Origin: Bacteroidota bacterium
Lineage (GTDB): Bacteria > Bacteroidota > Bacteroidia > AKYH767-A > 2013-40CM-41-45
Reading direction: 5' to 3'
DNA: 64,000 nt
NCBI GenBank assembly: GCA_016721305.1
Contig: JADKIH010000004.1
Location: 1 to 64,000 of the forward strand
Positions 56,124 through 64,000 of the stretch are shown one piece after another. The stretch's first letter is position 1. Every line of letters starts with the position of its first letter. A program made the translations under genes and the position numbers. The notes under the pieces are model-generated. The model had not been told where the DNA came from and searched no databases. It saw only the letters and a program-made list of their open reading frames with translations.

Positions 56124-56567
56124 ATGAAATTTAACTGGGGACACGGTATATTGGTATTTGTCTTAATTTTTATGGCATTTATACTGAGTTTAGTGTATCG
56201 ATGCACTCAGCAAAATGTTGAGCTTGTCAGAGCTGATTATTATGACAAGGAAATTCACTTCCAGGAGCAAATTAACCAGCAACTTAATACCAACAAGCTG
56301 GCAACCGGCGTTAATGTGCTGACCGAAAATCAGGTTGTGAAAATTGAGTTCCCTCAATCTCTCAAGGACAGTGGAGTAGAAGGTGTCATCACTTTCATGA
56401 AACCGGATAATGCAAAAAAGGACTTTGACGTAACGGTTAAATGTGATGAGCAATTTTCACAACTCATCCCAACTTCAGCTGTCGACAAGGGAATCTGGAA
56501 TATGATTATCAACTTTAAATCCGGATCAACTCCTTATTATTTCGAAAAGAAAATAATGATTAATTAA
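56124..56567 (+). CDS. ccoH: FixH/CcoH family protein
   Basis: A 147-aa protein with one N-terminal membrane helix (GILVFVLIFMAFILSLVYR) and a periplasmic domain with YDKEIHFQEQINQQLN. CcoH/FixH is needed for cbb3 assembly together with CcoI. Start is 5 bases after ccoG and the stop is one base before the next gene, so translation is likely coupled. Confidence 0.9.
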   Translation: MKFNWGHGILVFVLIFMAFILSLVYRCTQQNVELVRADYYDKEIHFQEQINQQLNTNKLATGVNVLTENQVVKIEFPQSLKDSGVEGVITFMKPDNAKKDFDVTVKCDEQFSQLIPTSAVDKGIWNMIINFKSGSTPYYFEKKIMIN

Positions 56568-56568
56568 T

Positions 56569-57222
56569 ATGTGGATCTTTTCAGCATTTCTTTTTGGCTT
56601 TTTAGGCAGCTTTCACTGTGTGGGAATGTGTGGTCCCATCGCCTTAGCTTTGCCTCCAAAAGGGAATACATCATTTTTATTAGGCCGCCTTATGTATAAT
56701 TCCGGCAGGATTTTCACCTATGGAATATTAGGTGCTCTTGCCGGAATTTTCGGCCGTACTTTGGCCATGGCGGGTCTGCAGAAAACAGTTTCGATTGTTT
56801 CGGGAGCGCTTATCATTCTATTTGTGCTCATTCCTTTTCTGGTAAAAGGAAATCAATCGGCTTTCCTGTACGCCTGGACTTCAAAAATTAAAAAAATGTT
56901 TCGTCGGATTTTTGCATCCGATTCTAAACTCACGCTCTTGTCGATCGGATTGGTAAACGGATTACTTCCGTGTGGGTTTGTTTACCTGGCTCTCGCAGCC
57001 TCTCTCGCGATGGGAAGCATCGGAGGAAGCGCCGGATATATGCTCCTCTTCGGAATTGGTACGCTGCCAATGATGCTCGCCATCTCTCTGAGTGGCCAGG
57101 TGTTCAATGTGCGCTTTCAAACGATCTTCCGTAAAGCTGTTCCTTTTATCGCTGTAGCCCTCGGTGTTTGGCTCATCGCCCGTGGCGTCATGATCGAAAG
57201 CCATTCCTGCTGCCAGAGGTAA
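56569..57222 (+). CDS. Sulfite exporter TauE/SafE-type (DsbD_2) membrane protein
   Basis: A 217-aa protein with about six membrane helices. GSFHCVGMCGPIALA (about residues 12-26) and NGLLPCGFVYLALA (about 140-153) are the paired cysteine-containing motifs of PF13386, a copper or redox transport family fused to cytochrome biogenesis loci. Its position as last gene of the cco cluster in Bacteroidetes suggests a role in copper handling for cbb3 oxidase. The exact substrate is not shown by sequence. Confidence 0.88.
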   Translation: MWIFSAFLFGFLGSFHCVGMCGPIALALPPKGNTSFLLGRLMYNSGRIFTYGILGALAGIFGRTLAMAGLQKTVSIVSGALIILFVLIPFLVKGNQSAFLYAWTSKIKKMFRRIFASDSKLTLLSIGLVNGLLPCGFVYLALAASLAMGSIGGSAGYMLLFGIGTLPMMLAISLSGQVFNVRFQTIFRKAVPFIAVALGVWLIARGVMIESHSCCQR

Positions 57223-57371
57223 GAATTGTATACCTTTCACACATGAATTTCCGAAGTAGTTGAACCAAGATCCGCTCACGCGGATATGCCATTCTCTCCT
57301 GATTTTTTATTTAGGAATGGTATAATTTACTTTACGGCAGATTTTTGTACTTTTAACCAATACGAAAGATC

Positions 57372-57782
57372 ATGGGAAAAACTGCCGTCGTTATTTTGCT
57401 CCTCCGTACTATCACCGGAATCCTCTTCTTCTTTCAGGGTTATGATAAGCTTTTTAAAATAAAAGTGTCGAATGTCGTTCAGACATTTACCGAATCATAC
57501 AAACGGATGTTCCCTCTGCCTTTGCTTTCCGTGGCAGTCTATTTATCTTCGATTACTGAGTTAATTGCCGGCTTAATGCTTATCCTCGGCATTTTCAAAG
57601 TAATCGCCTTATATGCACTATGTGTCGACCTGGTACTGGTCACTCTCGCTTTCTCGTACATGCGCCCAATGTGGGATATGCAGCTCTTCTTCCCAAGAAT
57701 GATCTTCGTCGCTGCCCTTTTACTCCTCTCAAACTTCAACGACCCATTCTCTATCCAGCACCTTCTTAACCTTGGTAAGTGA
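57372..57782 (+). CDS. DoxX-family membrane protein
   Basis: A 136-aa protein with four membrane helices and the DoxX features TGILFFFQGYDKLF (about residues 14-27) and SITELIAGLMLILG. The family includes quinone- or thiosulfate-related oxidoreductase subunits and is often found with YceI genes. Function here unknown. It converges with a YceI gene at 57896; a hairpin lies between. Confidence 0.82.
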   Translation: MGKTAVVILLLRTITGILFFFQGYDKLFKIKVSNVVQTFTESYKRMFPLPLLSVAVYLSSITELIAGLMLILGIFKVIALYALCVDLVLVTLAFSYMRPMWDMQLFFPRMIFVAALLLLSNFNDPFSIQHLLNLGK

Positions 57783-57823
57783 TGAGTCGAATTATGAATT
57801 CATAATTATGAATTTATAATTCA

Positions 57824-57858
57824 CAAAAACCCTCTCCAACATTCCTGCTGAAGAGGGT
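57824..57858 (-). terminator. Terminator of the YceI gene
   Basis: On the minus strand accctct pairs with agagggt around a 16-nt loop and is followed by TTTTTG. The preceding 57789-57822 is an aattatgaattcat palindromic repeat. Confidence 0.7.
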
Positions 57859-57895
57859 AAACCACATGAACACCTGATAAATAAACTCTTTGTTG

Positions 57896-58462
57896 TTACT
57901 TAACCAATGGTTGGTATGTTAAGTCAACTTTTATTTTTGCTTCTGCTGCGATTTTGTCTTTCACAACTGAAGGGATTGTAATATTAAAATCTGCAAGCTT
58001 AATCTTGAATTCTGATTTCGCAGCGACAATTGCACCGCCTTTTACGGTAACTGTTCCTGCCGCTTCAACTTCTTTCGTTACACCATGCAAAGTCATCATT
58101 CCTTTTACCTTTACATTGTATGTACCGTCTTTTTTCAAATCAACAGCACTCATATTTTCTACACTGCCTTTGAATGAACACTTAGGATATGTGTCTGACT
58201 CAACATAATTCTCGTTGAAGTGTTCTCCCATCAGCGCACGCTCAAAAGCAAATGCTTTCATAGCTAGTGCAAATTCAATTGCACCTGTCGATGCATCAAT
58301 AATACTTGTTGCTTTTTCATTCGTTCCTTCAATCTTCTCAGGTGAAGCAGGCGTAGTACAGTCGAAATATACTTTACCGTTTTTTGTGAAATACCTGTTT
58401 TGACCGAAGCTGATCGTCGAAACAAATGCCAAGAGGCAAACAATAACTATTCTTTTCATCAT
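57896..58462 (-). CDS. YceI-family exported protein
   Basis: A lipocalin-like beta-barrel protein, 188 aa, with signal peptide MMKRIVIVCLLAFVSTISFGQ. The mature part includes EHFNENYVESDTYPKCSFKG (about residues 79-98) and MMTLHGVTKEVEAAGTV (about 121-137), the family's strongest motifs. YceI proteins bind polyisoprenoids such as quinone-like lipids in the periplasm. The neighbouring upstream gene encodes an OB-fold protein, 27 bases away; they may form an operon. A second YceI protein, only distantly similar, is at 63048. Confidence 0.9.
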   Translation of the reverse strand: MMKRIVIVCLLAFVSTISFGQNRYFTKNGKVYFDCTTPASPEKIEGTNEKATSIIDASTGAIEFALAMKAFAFERALMGEHFNENYVESDTYPKCSFKGSVENMSAVDLKKDGTYNVKVKGMMTLHGVTKEVEAAGTVTVKGGAIVAAKSEFKIKLADFNITIPSVVKDKIAAEAKIKVDLTYQPLVK

Positions 58463-58489
58463 TAGTTTGGTTAGATATAGAGTTTTAGA

Positions 58490-58903
58490 TTATTCACTGA
58501 CTACGCAATCTACAAGAACAACGTCCATCAAAATTCCGGTACAGGTTCCTTTGATCTTTACCTGATCACCAACATTTAACTTTGTTGTTTTCTCAATTGC
58601 CTTGTTTTCGAAATCGCATCCAATCCCTGCTAAGTCCGGTCCGGCTAACGTTAAGCTTACCTTACCTTTGTCATCCTTTGTTTTTTCGGATACGACTCCC
58701 GTTACTTCAATTATTTTGCCAAGATATTTAGTGTTGGCTGTTTTCTCGTCGTTCTCATAAGCAGTAATAAGTACCTCTGAGTTCAATTTGAAATCCGGTG
58801 TTGCATCTGATAAGCTTTGATGCGGCTTGTTGAACAGATAGAAGCCATATGCTGCTCCTGATAGGATAGCCACTCCGAGGGCGAGGAATATTTTCTTTTT
58901 CAT
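58490..58903 (-). CDS. OB-fold (tRNA_anti-like) exported protein
   Basis: A 137-aa protein with an N-terminal membrane anchor or signal (MKKKIFLALGVAILSGAAYGFYLF) and an OB-fold core (KYLGKIIEVTGVVSEKTKDDKGKVSLTL, then VGDQVKIKGTCTGI), matching PF12869. Cysteines in GIGCDFEN, GTCTG and VDCVVSE may form a disulfide. A TTG start two codons earlier is possible. The biological role is unknown; in Bacteroidetes it often accompanies YceI genes. The interval from here to 59140 holds no gene. Confidence 0.82.
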   Translation of the reverse strand: MKKKIFLALGVAILSGAAYGFYLFNKPHQSLSDATPDFKLNSEVLITAYENDEKTANTKYLGKIIEVTGVVSEKTKDDKGKVSLTLAGPDLAGIGCDFENKAIEKTTKLNVGDQVKIKGTCTGILMDVVLVDCVVSE

Positions 58904-59140
58904 TGTCAAGCAAATCTAGGGTTGAATTTTGTAGAGATATTGAAGATTTGTTCAGATTGTAATGCTTCTTTTTGTAATCCTTTTATTTGTTGGTAAATAG
59001 CCTGAAAACCTTGATTTTACTGGCTTTTGAGCTACTTTGAACTTTGGGGAATCGATGAATTTTGTCTGAATTATGCTCCTACCTGATTAAATTTTGTAAG
59101 AATTTGTTGCTTTTAAGACTGGCGTGTAGTACCAAAATGG

Positions 59141-59230
59141 TCAGGAATTGAGTGTCAGAATCGCCAGGGTGATCAAAAAGAGCAATCCGGCCAGGAGTAT
59201 GTCTGTTACTTGTCGTTTAACGGGAACCAT
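59141..59230 (-). CDS. Possible 29-aa membrane peptide
   Basis: A short frame MVPVKRQVTDILL ... with a single hydrophobic helix (ILLAGLLFLITLAILTL) and a positively charged start, ending at TGA 59141. It lies in an otherwise gene-free 482-bp gap. No strong ribosome site is evident. It may be a genuine small protein or chance. Confidence 0.3.
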   Translation of the reverse strand: MVPVKRQVTDILLAGLLFLITLAILTLNS

Positions 59231-59343
59231 GAGTATTGTATTTAATTGACAGTGTAAAAATACATCACCCAACCGCTCTTTGAAATCGGAAGTTGCTGAA
59301 CGGGAAAATATATAGGCTGAATGAGTCAGATCGTCGACGAATC

Positions 59344-59383
59344 AATAAAAAAAAGGCCTGTAACGCTTGTTATCAGGCCCTTT
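59344..59383 (-). terminator. Terminator after the LytTR regulator
   Basis: On the minus strand gggcctg pairs with caggcct around a 14-nt loop and is followed by TTTTTTTT. It lies just after the stop at 59387. Confidence 0.85.
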
Positions 59384-59386
59384 TGC

Positions 59387-60151
59387 TCAGTCTTTGCCGC
59401 CAAGCCAATCTTTAAAAAGCGGGCTTCTCTCGGTGCTTACTATCGTATCTAGAGCGATCGGAGGTTTCAAATTGATCTTCACTCTGGACTTGGAAAAGGA
59501 GAACATTTGGTCAATTGAATCAATGCCTATAATGAATTGGCGATTGATGCGAAAGAACTTTTCAGGATCTAAAATCTGCTCAAGCCGGTCAAGATTATAC
59601 TCGATATGGTAGGTGTGATTGTCTTTTGTCTTTACGAAATTGATTTTATCCTCTGTGTAGAAATAAGCAACCTGTTCTATATCTATCGCCTTTATATGTT
59701 CTCCAAAACGGATCAAAAAACGTTTCTTATACTGCGACTGTGGGTCTCTTAATGCTTCCACCAGTTTTGTCAAATCGGGTAACTGCTCTTTCTTCTCGAA
59801 GTACTTCCTGAATTTTGCAACTGCATTTTGAAGCTCTTCCTTCTTTACCGGCTTCATCAGATACTCCACACTATTTACTTTGAATGCTTTTATCGCATAC
59901 TCGTCATACGCCGTTGTAAAGATCACCGGTGCACTAACTTCTGTCAGATCAAAGATCTCAAAACTGTTCCCGTCGGCCAGATGAATGTCCATGAAAATCA
60001 AGTCGGGTTTATTGCCCTTGTTGAAATACTCCACAGCAGTTTTTATACTAACGATCGACTCGGGAATGATAGCTCCCGGTTCTAATTCCAGCAACATCTT
60101 CTTTAGTCTTTCTGCCGCCGGCTCTTCGTCTTCAACGATCAGGATGTTCAT
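59387..60151 (-). CDS. LytTR-family response regulator
   Basis: A 254-aa regulator. The receiver domain has acidic residues in IVEDEEPAAERL, the phospho-acceptor aspartate in FMDIHLADG (about residue 56) and a lysine in YLMKPVKKEEL. A LytTR DNA-binding domain follows from about residue 140 (RFLIRFGEHIKAIDIEQVAYFY, DRLEQILDPEKFFRINRQFII). Its ATG overlaps the expected stop of the propeller kinase (ATGA, 60148-60151), proving operon structure. Autoregulation or control of an unknown target is likely; no binding site is obvious. Confidence 0.93.
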   Translation of the reverse strand: MNILIVEDEEPAAERLKKMLLELEPGAIIPESIVSIKTAVEYFNKGNKPDLIFMDIHLADGNSFEIFDLTEVSAPVIFTTAYDEYAIKAFKVNSVEYLMKPVKKEELQNAVAKFRKYFEKKEQLPDLTKLVEALRDPQSQYKKRFLIRFGEHIKAIDIEQVAYFYTEDKINFVKTKDNHTYHIEYNLDRLEQILDPEKFFRINRQFIIGIDSIDQMFSFSKSRVKINLKPPIALDTIVSTERSPLFKDWLGGKD

Positions 60152-63048
60152 AGATTATTGTTTTTAAGTATTGGTATGTATACAATGAATTGCTTCTCCG
60201 TAAACTGAATGTCAACGCTCTCTTTCGTTAATAATTTGTATCAGGAGATAATGTTCTGCAATCCGACTCCTTCGGATGTCTCTTTGTTGATCTTTGGATT
60301 AATGTTATTGCTGACAACAATTTTGTTGTCGGATACAAATATCTCAATTTTTAGCGGTGTTTCTTTCGATACTGCATTGTGCTTGATCGCATTCTCAGCC
60401 AGGAGCTGCAAGGTGAGAGGTGGAATCGTCGTACCTCTGATCTGCTCATCTTTCAAATCGTTGATCAACTCCAGTGATTTGCCATATCGTTTCTTCTGAA
60501 TGAAAATGTAATTGCTCACGAGTTCTAACTCTTCTTTTAAACTGATCAAACTCTTTTCTCTGTAAGAAACAATGCTTCTGAAAAATTCGGAAAGTTTTTC
60601 AACGTATTCGGTTGCCATCTCCGGTGTTGTCTCAATCACGTTTATCAGTGTGTTGAAACTGTTGAAGAGGAAGTGTGGATTCACCTGATTTTTCAATGTC
60701 TCAAACTGAAACTCAATATTCTGCTTTTGGAGCAAATCAATTTTTCGAATTCTGTTCTCTCGCTTTTTTACAATATAAATGACGATGATAATAACCAACG
60801 TCGCCAATGCAATCCTAAACCACCAGCGTTGCCAAAATGGTGGCTCAATTATAAATGTAAAACTAGTTTCTTTCGAATTGCTGAAGTCGGAATTTAGTGA
60901 AGCCCGAATCCTGAATGTATATTTAGCCGGTGGTAACTTCGCAAAAGTGATGGCGTGATCTTTTGTGTTTACCCACTTAGTTGAATACCCCTCGAGCATT
61001 ACACTATAATTCACTCGTTGGGGATCGCTATACCATAAGCCTGAATAATCGAAACGTAAATTGTTCTCGTCGGAACTAAATTTGCTCCTCCCGTTTATCA
61101 CTAAATCGTTAAAAATATATACACCGTGAAAATCGAGCTGTGGCGATGTAATATTCATGTCGGAAAATGGTCGGTAACGTAAGATGCCTCGCTCTGTGCC
61201 AATCCAAATTGTAGAGTCAGAACTTTCGGTGATGCTGTTTAAGTCGCTGTTTATGTCGGCAAGATTCTCTTCTGTAGAATGATAAAGAATTAAATGTGTA
61301 GACGGATCCATAACATCAAATCCATTGCTGTGAACGATAATCAACTTGCCGTTTTTTGCGCAATAAATTGTTGAAGGGGAGGGGTCTGATAAACCGTTTT
61401 TTGTTGTGAAAAAACTTAATGAATCGTGTGAATAACTGGCAATGCCTGCATCCGGAATGGTAAACCAAATTCGTCCTTCACGGTCTTCCGTAAACGAATG
61501 TACCGCTCCTCCGTTGACCGGCAGATTAATCATTCTGTCCTTGTCCAGCACATATGCGCCGTGCTCATCAGTTCCAAACCAGATTCTCTTTTTCGAATCA
61601 ATAAAGATGGAATACACATAGTCGTTCGACAAACCTTTTGCGGTTTTATTGTCGAGCGTAAATTGTGGATTGTCACTATTGCCATCAGATGCAATCGTCA
61701 TTTTTACCACGCCATTGAATCCGCCAATCCAGATATCATCACCATCTCCTGTAATTGATAGAATGCTGGATCCTTCGATATTCGTTTTTTCGGTTACTTG
61801 TTTGGTCTTTCCGGTTTTCGGATTCAAGCGATAGACTCCTTCTCCTAATGTTCCAATCCAGATGAAGCCGTATTTATCCTCGTAAAGCGTTACGACATCA
61901 GCAGGATTTTGAGGATTCAGAAAAGTGTAACTGTCGAATTTAACCTTGCCGTCATGAGTAAGACTGAGCTTGCTTAAAAAGTTGTCAGGGCAAAACCAAA
62001 GATTGCCTTCGTGATCCGAAAGAATGCAATGAATGAAACTTAATCGTTTAGTGTCAATTTTCTGAAGAAGTGAAAGCTTACTGCCCGCCGTTCGGAATAG
62101 ATGAATAGATTCTGAAATCCAAATATTGTTTTCCAAATCGTTAACGATATCTCCGGGTTTGTCGACCTTCTGATCCTGTAACTCTTCCTGAACTAAGTTT
62201 CCGTATCGATTCAATCGCCATACTCCGTTTTCTTCGGTTGTAATCCATAATTCCCCCTGCATCGGAAGAATTTTATTTACCTGTCCGTTTGCCCATTGAG
62301 ACGTCGCACCTGAAGGTGTCAGGCGGTTCAACTTGTAGTCAAATTGTGCAATGCCTGCCTCTTGAAAACCTAGCCAAAGCTTACCTCTGTCGTCGATGGC
62401 AACTGTCCTTACTATATCATCGGGCAAGCCGTCTTCAAAAGTGAACTTTGAAATATTCTTTATTCCTTTCGTGAACTTTATAAAGTTTATTCCTTCATCA
62501 GTACCAACGCACATTCGGCCATCCGGTAAATGTGCCATCGAATAACAAAAGTTATCGCTTAGCCCGTCGTCATGATCGAAATTGTAGATGCGTTTATTCG
62601 TGTACACATATACTCCTTCACCTCGGGTAGAGAAGAATAGTTGCCCATAAACATCTTCCTGAAAATCGCTGATAGCAGCTTTTGGCAAACCTTCCATTGG
62701 TAAAAATGGGGAGAGCTTATCATTGACGATGGTGATCAGTTTACCGCTTTCATAGCCTACCCAGATTGTCCCTGATTTGTCTTCATAGATAGCAGTTACC
62801 GATCCGAAATTTAGTGAGTCGCTTCCATTAATCTTGGAAAATGCCAGACCGTCAAAGGTGAAAATGCCTTTGTCTGTGCCGGTCCATAATAATCCGTCGC
62901 GGTCACGAAATAAACGGGTGAACTTCGGACGAGAACCTTCACTGCGTATGTCGAACGACTTAGTAAGAATCTGCTGACTGCCTGCTGATCCTGCAATTCC
63001 GTTCAGGATAATGAAAAGATAAAGAAAGTAGGAGTAGACGCGATTCAC
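60148..63048 (-). CDS. Two-component propeller sensor kinase (LytS/PF06580 type), interrupted by in-frame TGA
   Basis: Signal-like start, then about 12-14 Reg_prop repeats (LWTGTDKGIFTFDG, IWVGYESGKLI, IWIGTERGILRYRP) forming two beta-propellers, a Y_Y_Y domain (GLWYSDPQRVNYSVMLEGY), one membrane helix (WRWWFRIALATLVIIIVIYI region, about residue 745) and a PF06580 kinase with NPHFLFNSFNTL and the ATP site NAIKHNA. The frame stops at TGA 60241-60243 after GVGLQNIIS. In the same frame it continues YKLLTKESVDIQFTEKQFIV ... to a TGA at 60148 that overlaps the next ATG. A CGA to TGA change would restore ISRYKLLT. Start codon is GTG 63048, overlapping the YceI stop (TAGTG). Confidence 0.9.
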
Positions 63049-63611
63049 TAATTGTATTTTTTATTCAACTGTGCTTTAATATCAACACTGATTTCACTGG
63101 CAATTTTTTCGTGTACAACTTTTGGTACTTTAATATTGTGATCGGAAAGCAGTACGTTGAAATGTGCTTCAAGTGTAATCTTTTCTCCTTTAATGGTGAT
63201 CAAAGATCTGATGATGCGCTCTTGCTCAATTCCGTGAATCCAAAATTTTCCTTTTGCCCGAATGTCGTACACGCCGTCCTGAGTAAGATTAACTGTTTCG
63301 ATAATCTTACCCATAAAAGTGGCTTCCGGGTATTTCTCCGACTCAAGATATTTCTCATTAAAATGTTCTTGCTGAAGCGAGCTGTTGAAGCCCTTGAATG
63401 TTTGTAAAGCTACCTTGAAAACAAAGGTCTTGTGAACGGGGTCCAAAACGCCTCGTAACTCATCGGATGTTGCTTTGATTAATTGCTTGGCTTCTGACTT
63501 GAAAGAAACATGACCGTTGTCGGTATAATAAAACTGAACTTCCTGCCCGCCGTGAACTTCGTACGAACAAAGAAAAAGCATTGTCAAAAAGGAGAGAAAG
63601 AATGGACGCAT
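63048..63611 (-). CDS. YceI-like exported protein, upstream of the sensor kinase
   Basis: A 187-aa protein from ATG 63611 (MRPFFLSFLTMLFLCSYEVHG signal). It keeps the YceI landmarks HFNEKYLESEKYPEATFMGK (about residues 83-102) and FWIHGIEQERIIRSLI (about 122-137), with HG in place of the usual LHGxTK pattern. Its TAG overlaps the kinase GTG by one base, so the exported YceI protein and the periplasmic propeller kinase are co-translated. It could present the lipid ligand sensed by the kinase, an inference. Confidence 0.82.
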   Translation of the reverse strand: MRPFFLSFLTMLFLCSYEVHGGQEVQFYYTDNGHVSFKSEAKQLIKATSDELRGVLDPVHKTFVFKVALQTFKGFNSSLQQEHFNEKYLESEKYPEATFMGKIIETVNLTQDGVYDIRAKGKFWIHGIEQERIIRSLITIKGEKITLEAHFNVLLSDHNIKVPKVVHEKIASEISVDIKAQLNKKYN

Positions 63612-63677
63612 GAATATCAATTATTCAACGGCAAAGTTAAAAGAAATGAGCAGAATGCAAAGTGGGGATTTAGCAAG

Positions 63678-64000
63678 TTATACCTGCCCCGAATCGTGAG
63701 AAGGATTGAAAATAGCCTTGAAAATCTGACCGGTTGCTCCGGTATGTTGTCGAAAGTATTCGCCTGCTTTTTGGCCGGCAGTTTTCAACTCGTTCTCATT
63801 CAATAAAAGTCGGAGTGCGTGAATTGTGGCTTCGTTGCTGTTCTTTATAGCAAATGCTCCACCGGCAACCTGAAGTTCATGTGCTTCCCTAAACTTCCCG
63901 TAATTGGGTCCGAATAAAACTGCTTTGTTGTGCCGCTGCTTCCAGAATGTTGTGGATGCCTTTCCCGAAGCCGCCTCCTACATAGGTTATATCGGCATAG
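63678..64000 (-). CDS. kdtA: 3-deoxy-D-manno-octulosonic-acid transferase, C-terminal part (frameshift)
   Basis: WaaA/KdtA adds Kdo to lipid A in the inner membrane. Only the last about 107 residues are in the window. Minus-strand reading gives YADITYVGGGFGKGIHNILEA, then after a shift near 63925-63932 GPNYGKFREAHELQVAGGAFAI and a C-terminus ending FNPSHDSGQV at TAA 63678-63680. The GGGFGKGIHNxLEA and FGPNY motifs are diagnostic of KdtA. A net -2 (or +1) change separates the halves. The gene continues past the right edge. Confidence 0.88.

Noticed and set aside
60148..60243. Selenocysteine or recoded TGA in the propeller kinase
   Set aside because: The codon is expected to be Arg from the family pattern, TGA is used as a normal stop in neighbouring genes (for example ccoS and uraD), and no SECIS-like hairpin or selenoprotein family is involved.

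Overview
The window is a chromosomal segment of a Bacteroidota (Bacteroidetes) bacterium. The evidence is at least four secreted proteins ending in type IX secretion (T9SS) type A sorting domains, a fused CcoN-CcoO cbb3 oxidase subunit, a LytTR regulator paired with a propeller-type sensor kinase, and several sites fitting the Bacteroidetes -7 promoter element TAnnTTTG. I see no rRNA, tRNA, CRISPR array, transposase or integrase.

Layout. (1) 1-8643: 3' part of a giant T9SS adhesin built from about 41 tandem 156-bp (52-aa) repeats, SprB-like repeats and a sorting domain, broken by many indels. (2) 9312-34841: a nucleobase-catabolism island. Pyrimidine arm: cytosine deaminase, PreA/PreT dihydropyrimidine dehydrogenase, dihydropyrimidinase, beta-ureidopropionase-like amidase, a class III aminotransferase and CoA-acylating MmsA, together taking cytosine/uracil to beta-alanine and an acyl-CoA. 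Purine arm: XdhA/XdhB/XdhC, PuuD-type membrane urate oxidase with a cytochrome c tail, UraH, UraD, allantoicase and allantoinase, plus an NCS1 nucleobase/ureide permease. Embedded are three poorly understood genes: a DUF6986/CitE-like lyase and a membrane protein/THEP1-like NTPase pair. Guanine deaminase, ureidoglycolate lyase and urease are not seen. (3) 35040-40697: three T9SS cargo proteins. (4) 41053-48337: small envelope proteins, a receiver-CRP fusion regulator with a PAS histidine kinase, a universal stress protein, QueD and a BamA/TamA-like surface antigen. (5) 48460-57222: cbb3 oxidase locus ccoI-ccoS-ccoNO-ccoQ-ccoP-ccoG-ccoH-safE, with two FNR-type palindromes upstream of ccoS. (6) 57372-64000: DoxX, two YceI proteins, an OB-fold protein, a propeller histidine kinase/LytTR pair and the 3' end of kdtA.

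Two genome-wide features stand out. First, many genes carry single-base indels, often in homopolymers (preA, xdhB, a T9SS gene, a holin-like gene, kdtA, the adhesin); ccoI has lost its CPC segment and the propeller kinase has an in-frame TGA just before its coupled stop. Residual sequencing or assembly error is the simplest explanation for most. Second, gaps between genes hold arrays of heptanucleotide repeats of three unrelated sequences (GTTCAAR, CYCGCAA, AAGTAGT), reminiscent of the STRR heptamers of cyanobacteria.

Functionally, the island would let the cell use nucleobases for nitrogen and some carbon. Urate oxidation by PuuD would put electrons into cytochrome c, which the cbb3 oxidase encoded 25 kb away could reoxidise; that link is inference.
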